A stretch of 64,000 bases of DNA from Dermacoccus abyssi. Lineage in GTDB: Bacteria; Actinomycetota; Actinomycetes; Actinomycetales; Dermatophilaceae. Under the pieces are notes generated by a model. It was not told the DNA's origin, ran no database searches, and was given only the letters and a program-made list of their open reading frames with translations. Every line of letters begins with the position of its first letter. Position 1 is the stretch's first letter. The position numbers and the translations under genes are program-made. Positions 27,602-35,524 of the stretch are shown here, piece after piece. The stretch covers positions 1-64,000 of the forward strand of contig NZ_QWLM01000005.1 of NCBI RefSeq assembly GCF_003515945.1. Reading direction: 5' to 3'.

Positions 27602-29382
27602 TGACGAACGACCTCAGGACGAACGAGCCGATCCAGCTCGGCCCCATGGTGCGCTATGCGGGGGAGCGCGAGGCGACGCTCTGGGCTCAGACGCGTGACG
27701 CGGGTGAGCTCACGGTGCGCATCGGCGAGAAGTCGTGGAGCGCACCCACGTTCGCGGCGCACGGGCATCACTACGCCCTCGTCCTGCTCGACGGCCTCGA
27801 GCCCGGCCAGGTGTACGAGTACACGGTCGAGGTGAACGGCGAACACGCGTGGCCGCAGCCCGATTCGCCGTTCCCCGCGCCGGTCGTCAAGATGCTCAAG
27901 GCCGATCGTCCGACGAAGATTGCCTTCGGCAGCTGCCGCACGAGCGTGCCGCACGACGCCAAGCACAACCGCACCAACGGCATCGACTCGCTGCGCGCCT
28001 ACGCGCACGAAATGGCGCGTCACCCCAGGGACGAGCGGTGGCCCGACCTCGTCGTCCTGCTCGGTGACCAGGTGTACGCCGACATCACGTCGGAGGCCAT
28101 GCAGGAGTTCATCGAGGAGAAGCGCGGCCTCGACAGCGAGCCCGGCGAGGAACTCAAGGACTACGTCGAGTACGCCCACCTCTACCGCCTCGCCTACAGC
28201 GAGCCGGCGGTGCGCTGGATGCTCTCGACGATGCCGAGCGCGATGATCTTCGACGACCACGACGTGCGCGACGACTGGAACACCTCGCTCGCGTGGCACG
28301 AGGAGATGAACAGGACCTCCTGGTGGCACGGTCGCATCGTCGGCGCGCTCTCGTCGTACTGGGTCTACCAGCACTGCGGTAACCTCTCGCCCGAGGCGCT
28401 CGCCGAGGACGAGGTCTGGCAGAAAATCACCGCGCACACCGGCAGCGACGAGCTCGACATCACCGACATGATCGAGGCCTTCGCGGAGAAGGTCGATCGG
28501 GACGCCCAGTCGTACCGCTTCTCGTACACGCGCGATCTCGGCGAGAGCAAGCTCATCGTCCTCGACTCGCGCGCCGCGCGCGATCTGCGCCCCGGCCACC
28601 GCGCGATGCTGGACGCCGAGGAGCTCGACTGGCTCGACGGTGAACTGCGCGGGGACGTGGAGCACCTGTTCATCGGTACGTCGCTGCCGTTCTTCATGCC
28701 CGAGGGCATCCACATGCTCGAGGCGCTCGACGAGGCCGCGTGCGACGGCGCGTGGGGCAAGACGATGGCGAGCCTCGGCGAGAGGATGCGTCAGACGATC
28801 GACCTCGAGCACTGGGCCGCGTTCAGCGACACGTTCTTCAAGGTGTCCGACATGGTGCTCGCCGTTGCGCGCGGCGAGCGCGGCGAGGCCCCGCGGACCG
28901 TGACGTTCCTCTCGGGCGACATCCACAACTCCTTCCTCTCGGAGGTGCAGGACGCCGAGGGCACCAAGTCGCGCATCTTCCAGGCCGTGTGCTCGCCGAT
29001 CCGTAACCCGCTGCCGCGGCACGTGCGTGCCGGCCAGTCGATCATCGGCCGTGGTCTCGCGTGGCCGCTGCGCGAGGTCGTCAAGCGCACCCATGCCGTG
29101 CGTACCCCGCACTTCACGTGGCGCACGACCCACGGGCCGTGGTTCGACAACAACCTCGCCACCGTGGAAGTGATCGAGAACGGGCTTGAGTTCCGTTGGG
29201 AGGCGGGGGAGATCGTCGACGGCGACCTCGAGCACCCGCGTCTGCGGCTCGTCTCGGAAATCCGTGTCGACTCAGATGGTGACAGCAACCGGATGGACAG
29301 CAAGGGCGATCGCGGCCGGCTTCGGACGTGGCAGCCACTCGGCATGCGGATCGTCGAGCAGGTCAAGAAGCTGCGTCGTTAG
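27598..29382 (+). CDS. PhoD-like (alkaline phosphatase D family) metallophosphoesterase
   Basis: This 594-residue protein of the PhoD family contains the metal-ligand motifs IAFGSCRT, LVVLLGDQVYAD, MIFDDHDVRDDWN and TFLSGDIHNSF. A small N-terminal beta domain precedes the catalytic core, as in the family. No Tat or Sec signal peptide is visible, although classical PhoD is Tat-exported, so this one may be cytoplasmic. Tandem ATGs at 27598 and 27601 follow GGAAG; either may be used. It is coupled to the YihY gene by overlap. The substrate is unknown. Confidence 0.87.
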   Translation: MMTNDLRTNEPIQLGPMVRYAGEREATLWAQTRDAGELTVRIGEKSWSAPTFAAHGHHYALVLLDGLEPGQVYEYTVEVNGEHAWPQPDSPFPAPVVKMLKADRPTKIAFGSCRTSVPHDAKHNRTNGIDSLRAYAHEMARHPRDERWPDLVVLLGDQVYADITSEAMQEFIEEKRGLDSEPGEELKDYVEYAHLYRLAYSEPAVRWMLSTMPSAMIFDDHDVRDDWNTSLAWHEEMNRTSWWHGRIVGALSSYWVYQHCGNLSPEALAEDEVWQKITAHTGSDELDITDMIEAFAEKVDRDAQSYRFSYTRDLGESKLIVLDSRAARDLRPGHRAMLDAEELDWLDGELRGDVEHLFIGTSLPFFMPEGIHMLEALDEAACDGAWGKTMASLGERMRQTIDLEHWAAFSDTFFKVSDMVLAVARGERGEAPRTVTFLSGDIHNSFLSEVQDAEGTKSRIFQAVCSPIRNPLPRHVRAGQSIIGRGLAWPLREVVKRTHAVRTPHFTWRTTHGPWFDNNLATVEVIENGLEFRWEAGEIVDGDLEHPRLRLVSEIRVDSDGDSNRMDSKGDRGRLRTWQPLGMRIVEQVKKLRR

Positions 29383-29392
29383 GCTCGGGCCC

Positions 29393-30139
29393 ATGAGCGA
29401 GACGATCAAGGTTGCAGTGATCGGCGCCGGTGGGCGCATGGGCAGCGAGGCCGCGAAGGCGGTCGAGGCGGCCCCGGACATGGAACTCGTCGGTCGCTTC
29501 GACGTCGGCGACGACCTCGGCGACCTGGGGGGCGCCGACGTTGCGATCGAGTTGACCGTGCCCGACGCGTCGCCCGGCAACCTCGCCCACTGTGTCTCTC
29601 AGGGCGTTTCGGCCGTCGTCGGTACGACGGGGTGGACCGAGGAGAAGCTCGCGACGCTGCGCTCGCAGGTGGACGCAGCCGACGGCGTCGGTGTGCTCAT
29701 CGCGCCGAACTTCTCCATCGGGGCCCTGCTCATGATGAAGTTCGCGCGCGAGGCGGCGGCCTTCTACGAGTCGGTCGAGGTCGTCGAGATCCACCACCCG
29801 AACAAGGTCGACGCGCCCTCCGGCACGGCCGCGCACACAGCGCGCGCCATCGCCGAGGGCCGCCGCGAGGCCGGTCTCGGCGACGTTCCGGACGCCACGG
29901 AACACGACCCGGACGGCGCGCGCGGAGCCCGCATCGACGGCATCCCGGTGCACGCCATCCGCATGCGGGGGCGCGTCGCGCACCAGGAGGTGCAGTTCGG
30001 CGCGGAGGGTGAGGCCCTTACGATCCGTCACGACAGCTTCGAGCGCGTCAGCTTCATGCCCGGTGTGCTCACCGGCGTGCGGAACGTCGTGAAGACGCCC
30101 GGTCTCACCGTCGGGTTGGAGAACTTCCTGGGTTTGTAG
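29393..30139 (+). CDS. dapB: 4-hydroxy-tetrahydrodipicolinate reductase
   Basis: This 248-residue enzyme reduces the DapA product in the lysine/diaminopimelate pathway. The NAD(P)-binding VAVIGAGGRMG is at residues 6-16, GTTGW near 77, and VEIHHPNKVDAPSGTA near 125-140 with the catalytic His and Lys. The ATG lies 10 bases after the phosphatase gene. dapA is found about 9.3 kb downstream; the intervening genes include a foreign-looking segment that begins right after dapB. Confidence 0.95.
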   Translation: MSETIKVAVIGAGGRMGSEAAKAVEAAPDMELVGRFDVGDDLGDLGGADVAIELTVPDASPGNLAHCVSQGVSAVVGTTGWTEEKLATLRSQVDAADGVGVLIAPNFSIGALLMMKFAREAAAFYESVEVVEIHHPNKVDAPSGTAAHTARAIAEGRREAGLGDVPDATEHDPDGARGARIDGIPVHAIRMRGRVAHQEVQFGAEGEALTIRHDSFERVSFMPGVLTGVRNVVKTPGLTVGLENFLGL

Positions 30140-30472
30140 TTGCTGGTCGACTTGGCGATATGTTCGGAGAAGGGAACCGGTGCCTCTGCAACCGCGCGCA
30201 GACTTCAGCGCGTTCAACTGATCGTGGGATTTTTCAACTGGAACTTCGAGAAGTCACTCAGGACGACACCTGATGCGCATGCCGTGTGTAGAAAGCGGAC
30301 GCCGCCCTCGCTCGGAGCAGGCGGGCGGGTCCCTAGGCTCCTCACCTGCTGTGGACCGCGCGCGAGCCCGGTCTGGCTTAAGGGCCTACTGATCGATTGA
30401 AGCCTCTGTTCGGCGCTCTGAGTTCCAAACCAGTGCGCCGCACGACCTAAACTTGGGTGCCAGAATGGCTGC
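30140..30472. other. Gene-free, AT-richer stretch at the left edge of a foreign-looking segment
   Basis: There are 333 bases between dapB and the next gene. Short open frames exist on both strands (30140-30400 plus, 30214-30474 minus) but lack ribosome binding sites and recognisable content, and their codon use is unlike the host. Composition is visibly richer in A/T than the flanks. I see no tRNA, attachment repeat or terminator hairpin that I can defend. Confidence 0.5.
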
Positions 30473-30733
30473 ATGGAGCGGGCTTCAGCGGCATTCTTGA
30501 GAAGACCTTGGTGGGCGGTAGCAGGTCTGGTAGGGGTAGCCTTATGGCTGGAGGTGGCGCAGCGATGGCACGAGCTTTTTCCCGGCGCGCACGCGGTTGG
30601 CGAGGTCGTTAGAAATCTTGCCTACGCCCTGTTGGGCGCGGTTATCTTCGAGCGGATCATTGTGGAGATGCCAGCGCGGCGACGCCGCAAGTCATTTACG
30701 AGGGGCTTCGCCAGCGCTTTGAAGTCCTGCTAA
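30473..30733 (+). CDS. Small membrane protein of unknown function, foreign codon usage
   Basis: This 86-residue protein has two hydrophobic helices (about residues 13-30, WAVAGLVGVALWLEVA, and 46-62, VRNLAYALLGAVIFERI) and a basic end with RRRRK. I recognise no family. Codons include TTA, several AGA and ATT/ATC mixtures that are nearly absent from the neighbours, a sign of recent transfer. The stop TAA shares its last base with the ATG of the next gene, so the two are probably made together: a membrane piece and a soluble piece. No clear ribosome binding site is seen at ATG 30473, and other starts are possible. Confidence 0.5.
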   Translation: MERASAAFLRRPWWAVAGLVGVALWLEVAQRWHELFPGAHAVGEVVRNLAYALLGAVIFERIIVEMPARRRRKSFTRGFASALKSC

Positions 30734-31230
30734 TGCCTGCAGCACTTGTGTGTCTCTACGATCAGGGTGCCAAAGAGTTGGGGATCGAAATCAACGTGTG
30801 GGATCGGCAGTCGATCGCTCAGGTGGGTGCCCGCCTTGAAGAGGTCGCGTCATGGGTCTTCGGCGAGGGTCGCGCCGGAATCGTTCGCTCCGCGAAGGTT
30901 GGGACCACAGCTGCCCTGCAGGACATTGATCGCCAACTCGTCTACCTCGACGAGGACGTGGCGTCGGCGGTGGCGCAGTTTCCACGCGTGGACGGGATCA
31001 CGATGCTCCAACTTGAAGGCCGTGACGATGGGGGTATCACGGATGCTAGCGACGTACAGATCACGTGGGAGTTCCTGGAAGGTGCCCGCCGCCTGCTGAA
31101 GGCCCTCGTCGACGTCGGCGCCTACGAGACCTCGATTTTCAATGCTCGTTATGTCGATTCCGTGGCCGATCTCGCCGTGCCCTTGGATTGGGTCTACTGC
31201 AGCGCCTCCCGCCGAGACCAGCCTGCCTGA
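30733..31230 (+). CDS. Soluble protein of unknown function, partner of the preceding small membrane protein
   Basis: This 165-residue, mostly acidic, alpha/beta-looking protein has no signal or membrane segment. Motif-like pieces such as LGIEINVWDRQSIAQVGARL and LVYLDEDVASAVAQF do not bring a known family to mind. The start shares a base with the previous stop, a coupling typical of functional pairs. Codon use drifts toward that of the host in its second half. The gene sits where dapB would normally run on toward core genes, so it belongs to an inserted accessory segment. Toxin/antitoxin or defence roles are possible but nothing in the sequence supports either. Confidence 0.5.
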   Translation: MPAALVCLYDQGAKELGIEINVWDRQSIAQVGARLEEVASWVFGEGRAGIVRSAKVGTTAALQDIDRQLVYLDEDVASAVAQFPRVDGITMLQLEGRDDGGITDASDVQITWEFLEGARRLLKALVDVGAYETSIFNARYVDSVADLAVPLDWVYCSASRRDQPA

Positions 31231-31491
31231 TCGTGAGGCTGGCGAGAGGCAATGTTGCCCGTACCTGAGGGACTCGCCGTAGCCCCTGATGCCGGTGAGA
31301 GACCCACCCACCTCCTGCAGGAACGCACGTCTTGGCGACGCCTGGGCTCGGCACCGAACGAGATCAGATGAGCGCCGGAGCTCGTGGCGTTAGCCTCCGA
31401 TGACTGGCCTCGTTGTGCGGGAATCAACTGTGTTGGAACACGTTCACTCCAGCTTCGGATCCTCGTCATGTCCGTTTCCTAGGTTCGGGCA

Positions 31492-32136
31492 ATGACGGAC
31501 GCGATCCTCGGGCCGCTCGAGCACCTCATGACCTCGTGGTGGGTGTACGCGGCGCTCTTCGGTCTGTGCACCGTGGACGCCCTCGTGCCGGTGTTCCCGA
31601 GTGAAGCGCCGCTCATCCTCGCCGGGGTCTACGCCGCGTCGGATCCGAACGGACCCGACGTCTTTCTGGTGGTGCTCGTCTCCGCGCTCGGCGCGTGCCT
31701 GGGTGACCACCTCTCCTACGGTCTCGGGCACGTGCTCGGAACGTCGTGGCTCGAGAAGAACCCGAAGCGCCGACGCACGGTCGAGCGCGTGCGCGGTGTC
31801 CTTCATCGGCGCGGTTCCTGGGCATTGCTCGTCGTGCGGTTCATCCCCGGAGGCCGCTGCGTGGCCACGCTCTCGCTCGGCGCGACCGGTTACCCGCTGC
31901 GCTCGTTCACCCCGTACGACCTGCTCGCCACCGTCGTGTGGGCCGTGCACGGCACGGTGATCGGCTACGTCGGCGGGCACGCGTTCGAGCACAACCCGCT
32001 CGCCGGAATCGCCACGGGTATGGGCATCGCCGTCGTCCTCGCGGGTCTGCTCGAGTGGCGCCGTCATCATGTCGACAAGCGGCCGGCCGCCTCGGCGGAC
32101 GAGCGTGAACCCTCCTCGGCCGGTGCGCGGGGCTGA
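31492..32136 (+). CDS. DedA-family (SNARE-associated/VTT) membrane protein
   Basis: This 214-residue integral membrane protein has the DedA signature. An acidic/Pro-rich re-entrant segment VFPSEAPLILAGVYA is near residue 35, and VVRFIPGGRCVATLSLGATG is near 120 with the conserved Arg, Pro and Gly. Members are linked to polyprenyl-phosphate or phospholipid flipping across the membrane. The C-terminal tail is short and polar. ATG 31492 lacks a strong ribosome binding site. A very long palindrome follows, shared with the convergent hemolysin-III gene. Confidence 0.88.
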   Translation: MTDAILGPLEHLMTSWWVYAALFGLCTVDALVPVFPSEAPLILAGVYAASDPNGPDVFLVVLVSALGACLGDHLSYGLGHVLGTSWLEKNPKRRRTVERVRGVLHRRGSWALLVVRFIPGGRCVATLSLGATGYPLRSFTPYDLLATVVWAVHGTVIGYVGGHAFEHNPLAGIATGMGIAVVLAGLLEWRRHHVDKRPAASADEREPSSAGARG

Positions 32137-32165
32137 CGCGGGGTGTCCCTGTTTTACCGAAGCAG

Positions 32166-32227
32166 ATGGTGACGGTTGGGGTATATGGTGACGTTCGAAC
32201 GTCACCAGATACCCCAACCGTCACCAT
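32166..32227. repeat. 62-base near-perfect palindrome between convergent genes
   Basis: The arms 32166-32196 and 32197-32227 are reverse complements with a single mismatch (A against C) and no spacer. Each arm carries ATGGTGACG at its outer end and a TGGTGACG copy further in, so the repeat is internally reiterated. It lies between the DedA gene (plus) and the hemolysin-III gene (minus) and is a likely bidirectional terminator or cruciform. No T-tract follows on either side. Confidence 0.85.
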
Positions 32228-32283
32228 GAGGGGCGGGCCTCTCGGTTCGATTCACCGGCCCGGCCGGTCCGCCGTGCAGCCCC

Positions 32284-33021
32284 TCACGCTCGCAGCACGA
32301 CGAGGCACGCCGCGACGAAGTGGACGACAAACGCGGCCACCGTGCACGCGTGGAAGATCTCGTGGAAGCCGAACACCGTGGGCCACGGGTCGGGCTTCTT
32401 GAACCCGTAGACGACGGCGCCGATGGTGTAGAGGATGCCTCCCACGGCGATGAGCGTGATGACGGCGGTGCCGCCCGCGGCGTGCAGCGGGGCGGCGTAG
32501 AAGACGGCGACCCAGCCGAGGGCGACGTAGATCGGGGTGTAGAGCCAGCGCGGCGCGCCGACCCAGAACGTTCGGAACAGGACGCCGGCAACGGCACCGA
32601 TCCACACGATGAGCAGGAGCGACAACCGCTGGTTGCCGCGCAACAGGACGAGAGCGAACGGCGTGTACGTGCCCGCGATGATGAGGTAGATGTTCGAGTG
32701 GTCGATGCGACGCAGGACTGCGTCGGCGCGCGGGCTCCAGTACCTGCGGTGGTAGAGCGCCGACGTGGCGAACAGCTGCGTCCCCGTCGCTCCGAGGACG
32801 AGGGCGCCTACGCGCCCGGCCGTCGTCGGCGCGAGGATCGCGAGCGCGAGACACCCCACGAGGCAGATCGGCGCGAGGACGAGGTGGAACCACCCGCGCA
32901 GCAGCGGCTTGGCCACGCGCACGACGTCCGCGTCGACGCCTTCGTGCGAGACGGGAGGCATTTCACCGGCATGCTGGCGTAGCGAGTCGCCGAGCGGCGT
33001 GCGCCAACGTTCGGTGGTCAT
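32284..33021 (-). CDS. Hemolysin III (PAQR/YqfA) family membrane protein
   Basis: This 245-residue protein has seven membrane helices and the PAQR-type metal motifs. SALYHRRYWS is near residue 88, DHSNIYLIIAGTYTPF near 107-122, and FGFHEIFHACT near 217-227. Family members (adiponectin-receptor relatives) coordinate zinc with these His and Asp residues; bacterial function is uncertain and true haemolysis is doubtful. Its start overlaps the end of the PucR-type gene by four bases, so both are read from one minus-strand message. Confidence 0.88.
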   Translation of the reverse strand: MTTERWRTPLGDSLRQHAGEMPPVSHEGVDADVVRVAKPLLRGWFHLVLAPICLVGCLALAILAPTTAGRVGALVLGATGTQLFATSALYHRRYWSPRADAVLRRIDHSNIYLIIAGTYTPFALVLLRGNQRLSLLLIVWIGAVAGVLFRTFWVGAPRWLYTPIYVALGWVAVFYAAPLHAAGGTAVITLIAVGGILYTIGAVVYGFKKPDPWPTVFGFHEIFHACTVAAFVVHFVAACLVVLRA

Positions 33022-34184
33022 CGTTCGTCCTTCGCGTCAGAGGTGGGTTCGGTGCGTGCCTCGACGAGGAGACCGAGCGTCAGTTCGAGCACGCGCCGCG
33101 GGTCGGTGAGGGCGTCGCCGTACAGTTCGCGCACCGTGTTCATGCGGTAGCGCACCGTCTGCGGGTGGACATGCAGGCGGCCGGCGACCTCGTCACGACG
33201 GCCCTGGTGCAGGAGCCAGCCGAGCAGCGTCTCGGCGAGCACCTCCCGTTTGGCGGGGGAGAGGTCCTCGAGGGGAGCCACAGCACGTTCGCGAAGTCGG
33301 GTGGCAACGAGAGGCGCTGAGTCCAGAGCGAGTTCGGGCAACAGCTCGTCGCAGTCGGCGCCGTCGTCGGCGCTCGCGAAACGCAGCGCGCGCAGTGCCT
33401 GACGGACTGATTCGCCGGCGTCGGTCCACGCCACGGTCGGCCCCAGAGCGGCGGGCGTACCGACGCAGCGCTCGAGAAGGCCGTTCCGAGCGTTGCTTCG
33501 CACGCCGGGGACGAGCACGACGGTGGGACCGTCGGCAATGGGAGACCACAGGGCGCGCTCGCCGAGGGCCGTGGCGAGCGCCGTGCGCGGTTCGCCGTCG
33601 ACGACGAGGGCGGTGAGCGTTTCGGGCGCCTTCCACCGGGCCGATTCGGCGAGGTGCTCGAGGGCCGGGCGGGCCTCGCCCGCGACGAGGGCCGCCGTCA
33701 GCTGATCCCGGCGACGGGCCAGTTCACGGGTGCGGGCGGTGAGGGCCGCCGTGTGACCGGCGAGGCTCTGGGCGGACAGCTCGTCGATGAAGGCGAAGGT
33801 CTTCTCGGCGAGGGCCGCGACGTTCGCCGCCGGCTCCTCGGCGGCCACGGCGCTGCCGGCGAACTGAGCCCATGCGACACGAGCACCGACGCGGTAGGCG
33901 GCGAGCAGGGCGTCCGTGGAGCGACCGCTCGCTGCCTCTCCCTGTCCCAGCCGGTAGGCGCCGTCGAGGGTGGAACGGGAGGTCGCGCGGTCGCCCTCGA
34001 TCTGGGTGGCGACGAACCCCGAGAGGGCCTGTTCGACGGCGCGCTCGATGTTGCTGCGTAATGCAGGATCGAAGGCGCGGTCGTAGCCGGGGACCTCCTC
34101 GACGATCGCCTCCACGCAGGCGCTCGCCGTCTCGGGCAGGGACGCCCGAAGCTCGGCCAGGGTACGCTCGGTGAGAATCGGCAT
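33018..34184 (-). CDS. PucR-family transcriptional regulator
   Basis: This protein of about 388 residues has a PucR C-terminal helix-turn-helix: EVAGRLHVHPQTVRYRMNTV, followed by DPRRVLELTLGL. The N-terminal 160 residues are a helical sensor-like region (RsbRD_N-like in look), and a GGDEF-like middle part is degenerate. It diverges from the ferredoxin reductase/desaturase pair across 80 bases, which points to control of that pair. ATG 34184 or GTG 34190 are both possible starts, and neither has a good ribosome binding site. It is co-transcribed with the hemolysin-III-like gene. Confidence 0.82.
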   Translation of the reverse strand: MPILTERTLAELRASLPETASACVEAIVEEVPGYDRAFDPALRSNIERAVEQALSGFVATQIEGDRATSRSTLDGAYRLGQGEAASGRSTDALLAAYRVGARVAWAQFAGSAVAAEEPAANVAALAEKTFAFIDELSAQSLAGHTAALTARTRELARRRDQLTAALVAGEARPALEHLAESARWKAPETLTALVVDGEPRTALATALGERALWSPIADGPTVVLVPGVRSNARNGLLERCVGTPAALGPTVAWTDAGESVRQALRALRFASADDGADCDELLPELALDSAPLVATRLRERAVAPLEDLSPAKREVLAETLLGWLLHQGRRDEVAGRLHVHPQTVRYRMNTVRELYGDALTDPRRVLELTLGLLVEARTEPTSDAKDER

Positions 34185-34269
34185 GTTCACACTCTAAGAA
34201 CAAATAGATCGAGAAACACGTCGGGTCTAGGCCAAGAATTGCGTCGATTGGGCTAAATAAACTGTCGAC

Positions 34270-35436
34270 ATGGCCGTAACCTCGCTTTCGCCCACTCGGA
34301 CGACCTCGCTGCCGAGCGTGGCACAAACCTCTCCGGCGGGCTCGGCAACCCGCCTCGCCTGGCGTGCGGTGCGCGCCCTCACGACGCCTCTCGTGCCCGA
34401 GGACTACGTCGACCTCGTCGACCCGCTTCGCTCGCGCCGGTATCTGCGCGCCCGCGTCGTCGACGTCACGCCCGAGACGGCCGACGCCAGCACCGTGACG
34501 CTCCAGCCCGGCCGCGGTTGGCTCGGCCACCGCCCGGGCCAGTACATCCGTATCGGCGTCGACATCGACGGCGTGCGCCTGTGGCGCGCCTACTCCGTCA
34601 CCTCCGGCCCGCGCGGCGACGGGAACATCTCCATCACGGTGAAGGCCCTCACCGGCGGGGTCGTGAGCGCGCACCTGCAGGAGAGCCTGCGTCCCGGTCA
34701 GATCGTCCAGATGGAGCAGGCCGACGGCGCCTTCACCTGGAACGGCGGCGCCGAGCCAGTTCTCTTCGTCACCGGCGGCTCCGGCATCACGCCCGTCATG
34801 GGCATGCTGCGTCACCGCATCGACGCCGAGGAGGCGTTCGCCGCCGACACCGAGCACGCCGAGAGTGCGCACGACATCGTCGTCCTGCACTCGGCGGCCC
34901 ACCCCGAGGACGTCATCTTCGCCGACGAACTGCGCTCGCTCGACGCGACGGGCCGCATTCGCCTCGTCGAGCGTCACACCCAGGCCGAGGGGCGGCTCGA
35001 GCCTCGCGAGCTCGACGACCTCGTGCCCGACTGGCGCGATCGCACCACCTACGCGTGCGGTCCTGCGGGCATGCTGCGCGCGTTGCGGGAGTACGCCGAC
35101 CTCAACGGCGTCGCCGATCACCTGCACACCGAGGAGTTCACCGTCGAACTGGCAGAGCCCGGCGAGGGCGGCGCGCTCACCCTCCACGACGGTTCGAACA
35201 CGCTCGAACTCGACGTCGCCGGCGACACCGCCATCCTCGACGCCGCCGAGGCCGCCGGGGCCCTCGTGCCCTCCGGCTGCCGCATGGGCATCTGTTACGG
35301 CTGCGTGCTGCCCCTGCGCTCGGGAAACGTGCGCGATCTGCGCACCGGCGAGATCACCTCGGGAAGCGAAGGCGACGGCGTCATGGTGCAGACCTGCATC
35401 TCCAGCGTCGCCGGAGCTTGCGAGATCGGGCGATGA
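34270..35436 (+). CDS. Ferredoxin reductase (FAD, NAD(P)H, 2Fe-2S), electron donor for the desaturase
   Basis: This 388-residue flavoprotein has an FAD domain with RAYSVTSGP (about 117), an NAD-binding FVTGGSGITPVMGML near 170 and a CGPAGM loop. Its C-terminal plant-type 2Fe-2S domain is SGCRMGICYGC with a later Cys in QTCIS. The layout matches mycobacterial Rv3230c, which donates electrons to the stearoyl-CoA desaturase DesA3. The desaturase gene 88 bases downstream has the same pairing. The start ATG lies close to the divergent PucR promoter region. Confidence 0.92.
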   Translation: MAVTSLSPTRTTSLPSVAQTSPAGSATRLAWRAVRALTTPLVPEDYVDLVDPLRSRRYLRARVVDVTPETADASTVTLQPGRGWLGHRPGQYIRIGVDIDGVRLWRAYSVTSGPRGDGNISITVKALTGGVVSAHLQESLRPGQIVQMEQADGAFTWNGGAEPVLFVTGGSGITPVMGMLRHRIDAEEAFAADTEHAESAHDIVVLHSAAHPEDVIFADELRSLDATGRIRLVERHTQAEGRLEPRELDDLVPDWRDRTTYACGPAGMLRALREYADLNGVADHLHTEEFTVELAEPGEGGALTLHDGSNTLELDVAGDTAILDAAEAAGALVPSGCRMGICYGCVLPLRSGNVRDLRTGEITSGSEGDGVMVQTCISSVAGACEIGR

Positions 35437-35524
35437 ACCCCACACCCCACCACGCGAGGGACAACCGCCCCGGCGCCCACCGAACCCTTACGACTCACAC
35501 GTCACCCCGACGAAAGGACGCACG

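Noticed and set aside
27775-29382. A Tat signal on the PhoD-like protein
   Set aside because: No twin-arginine followed by a hydrophobic stretch lies near the start or in the in-frame sequence just upstream, which is the coding region of the previous gene.
30140-30474. Two short frames (one on each strand) in the gap after dapB
   Set aside because: No ribosome binding sites, no recognisable content, and they overlap each other. Treated as non-coding.
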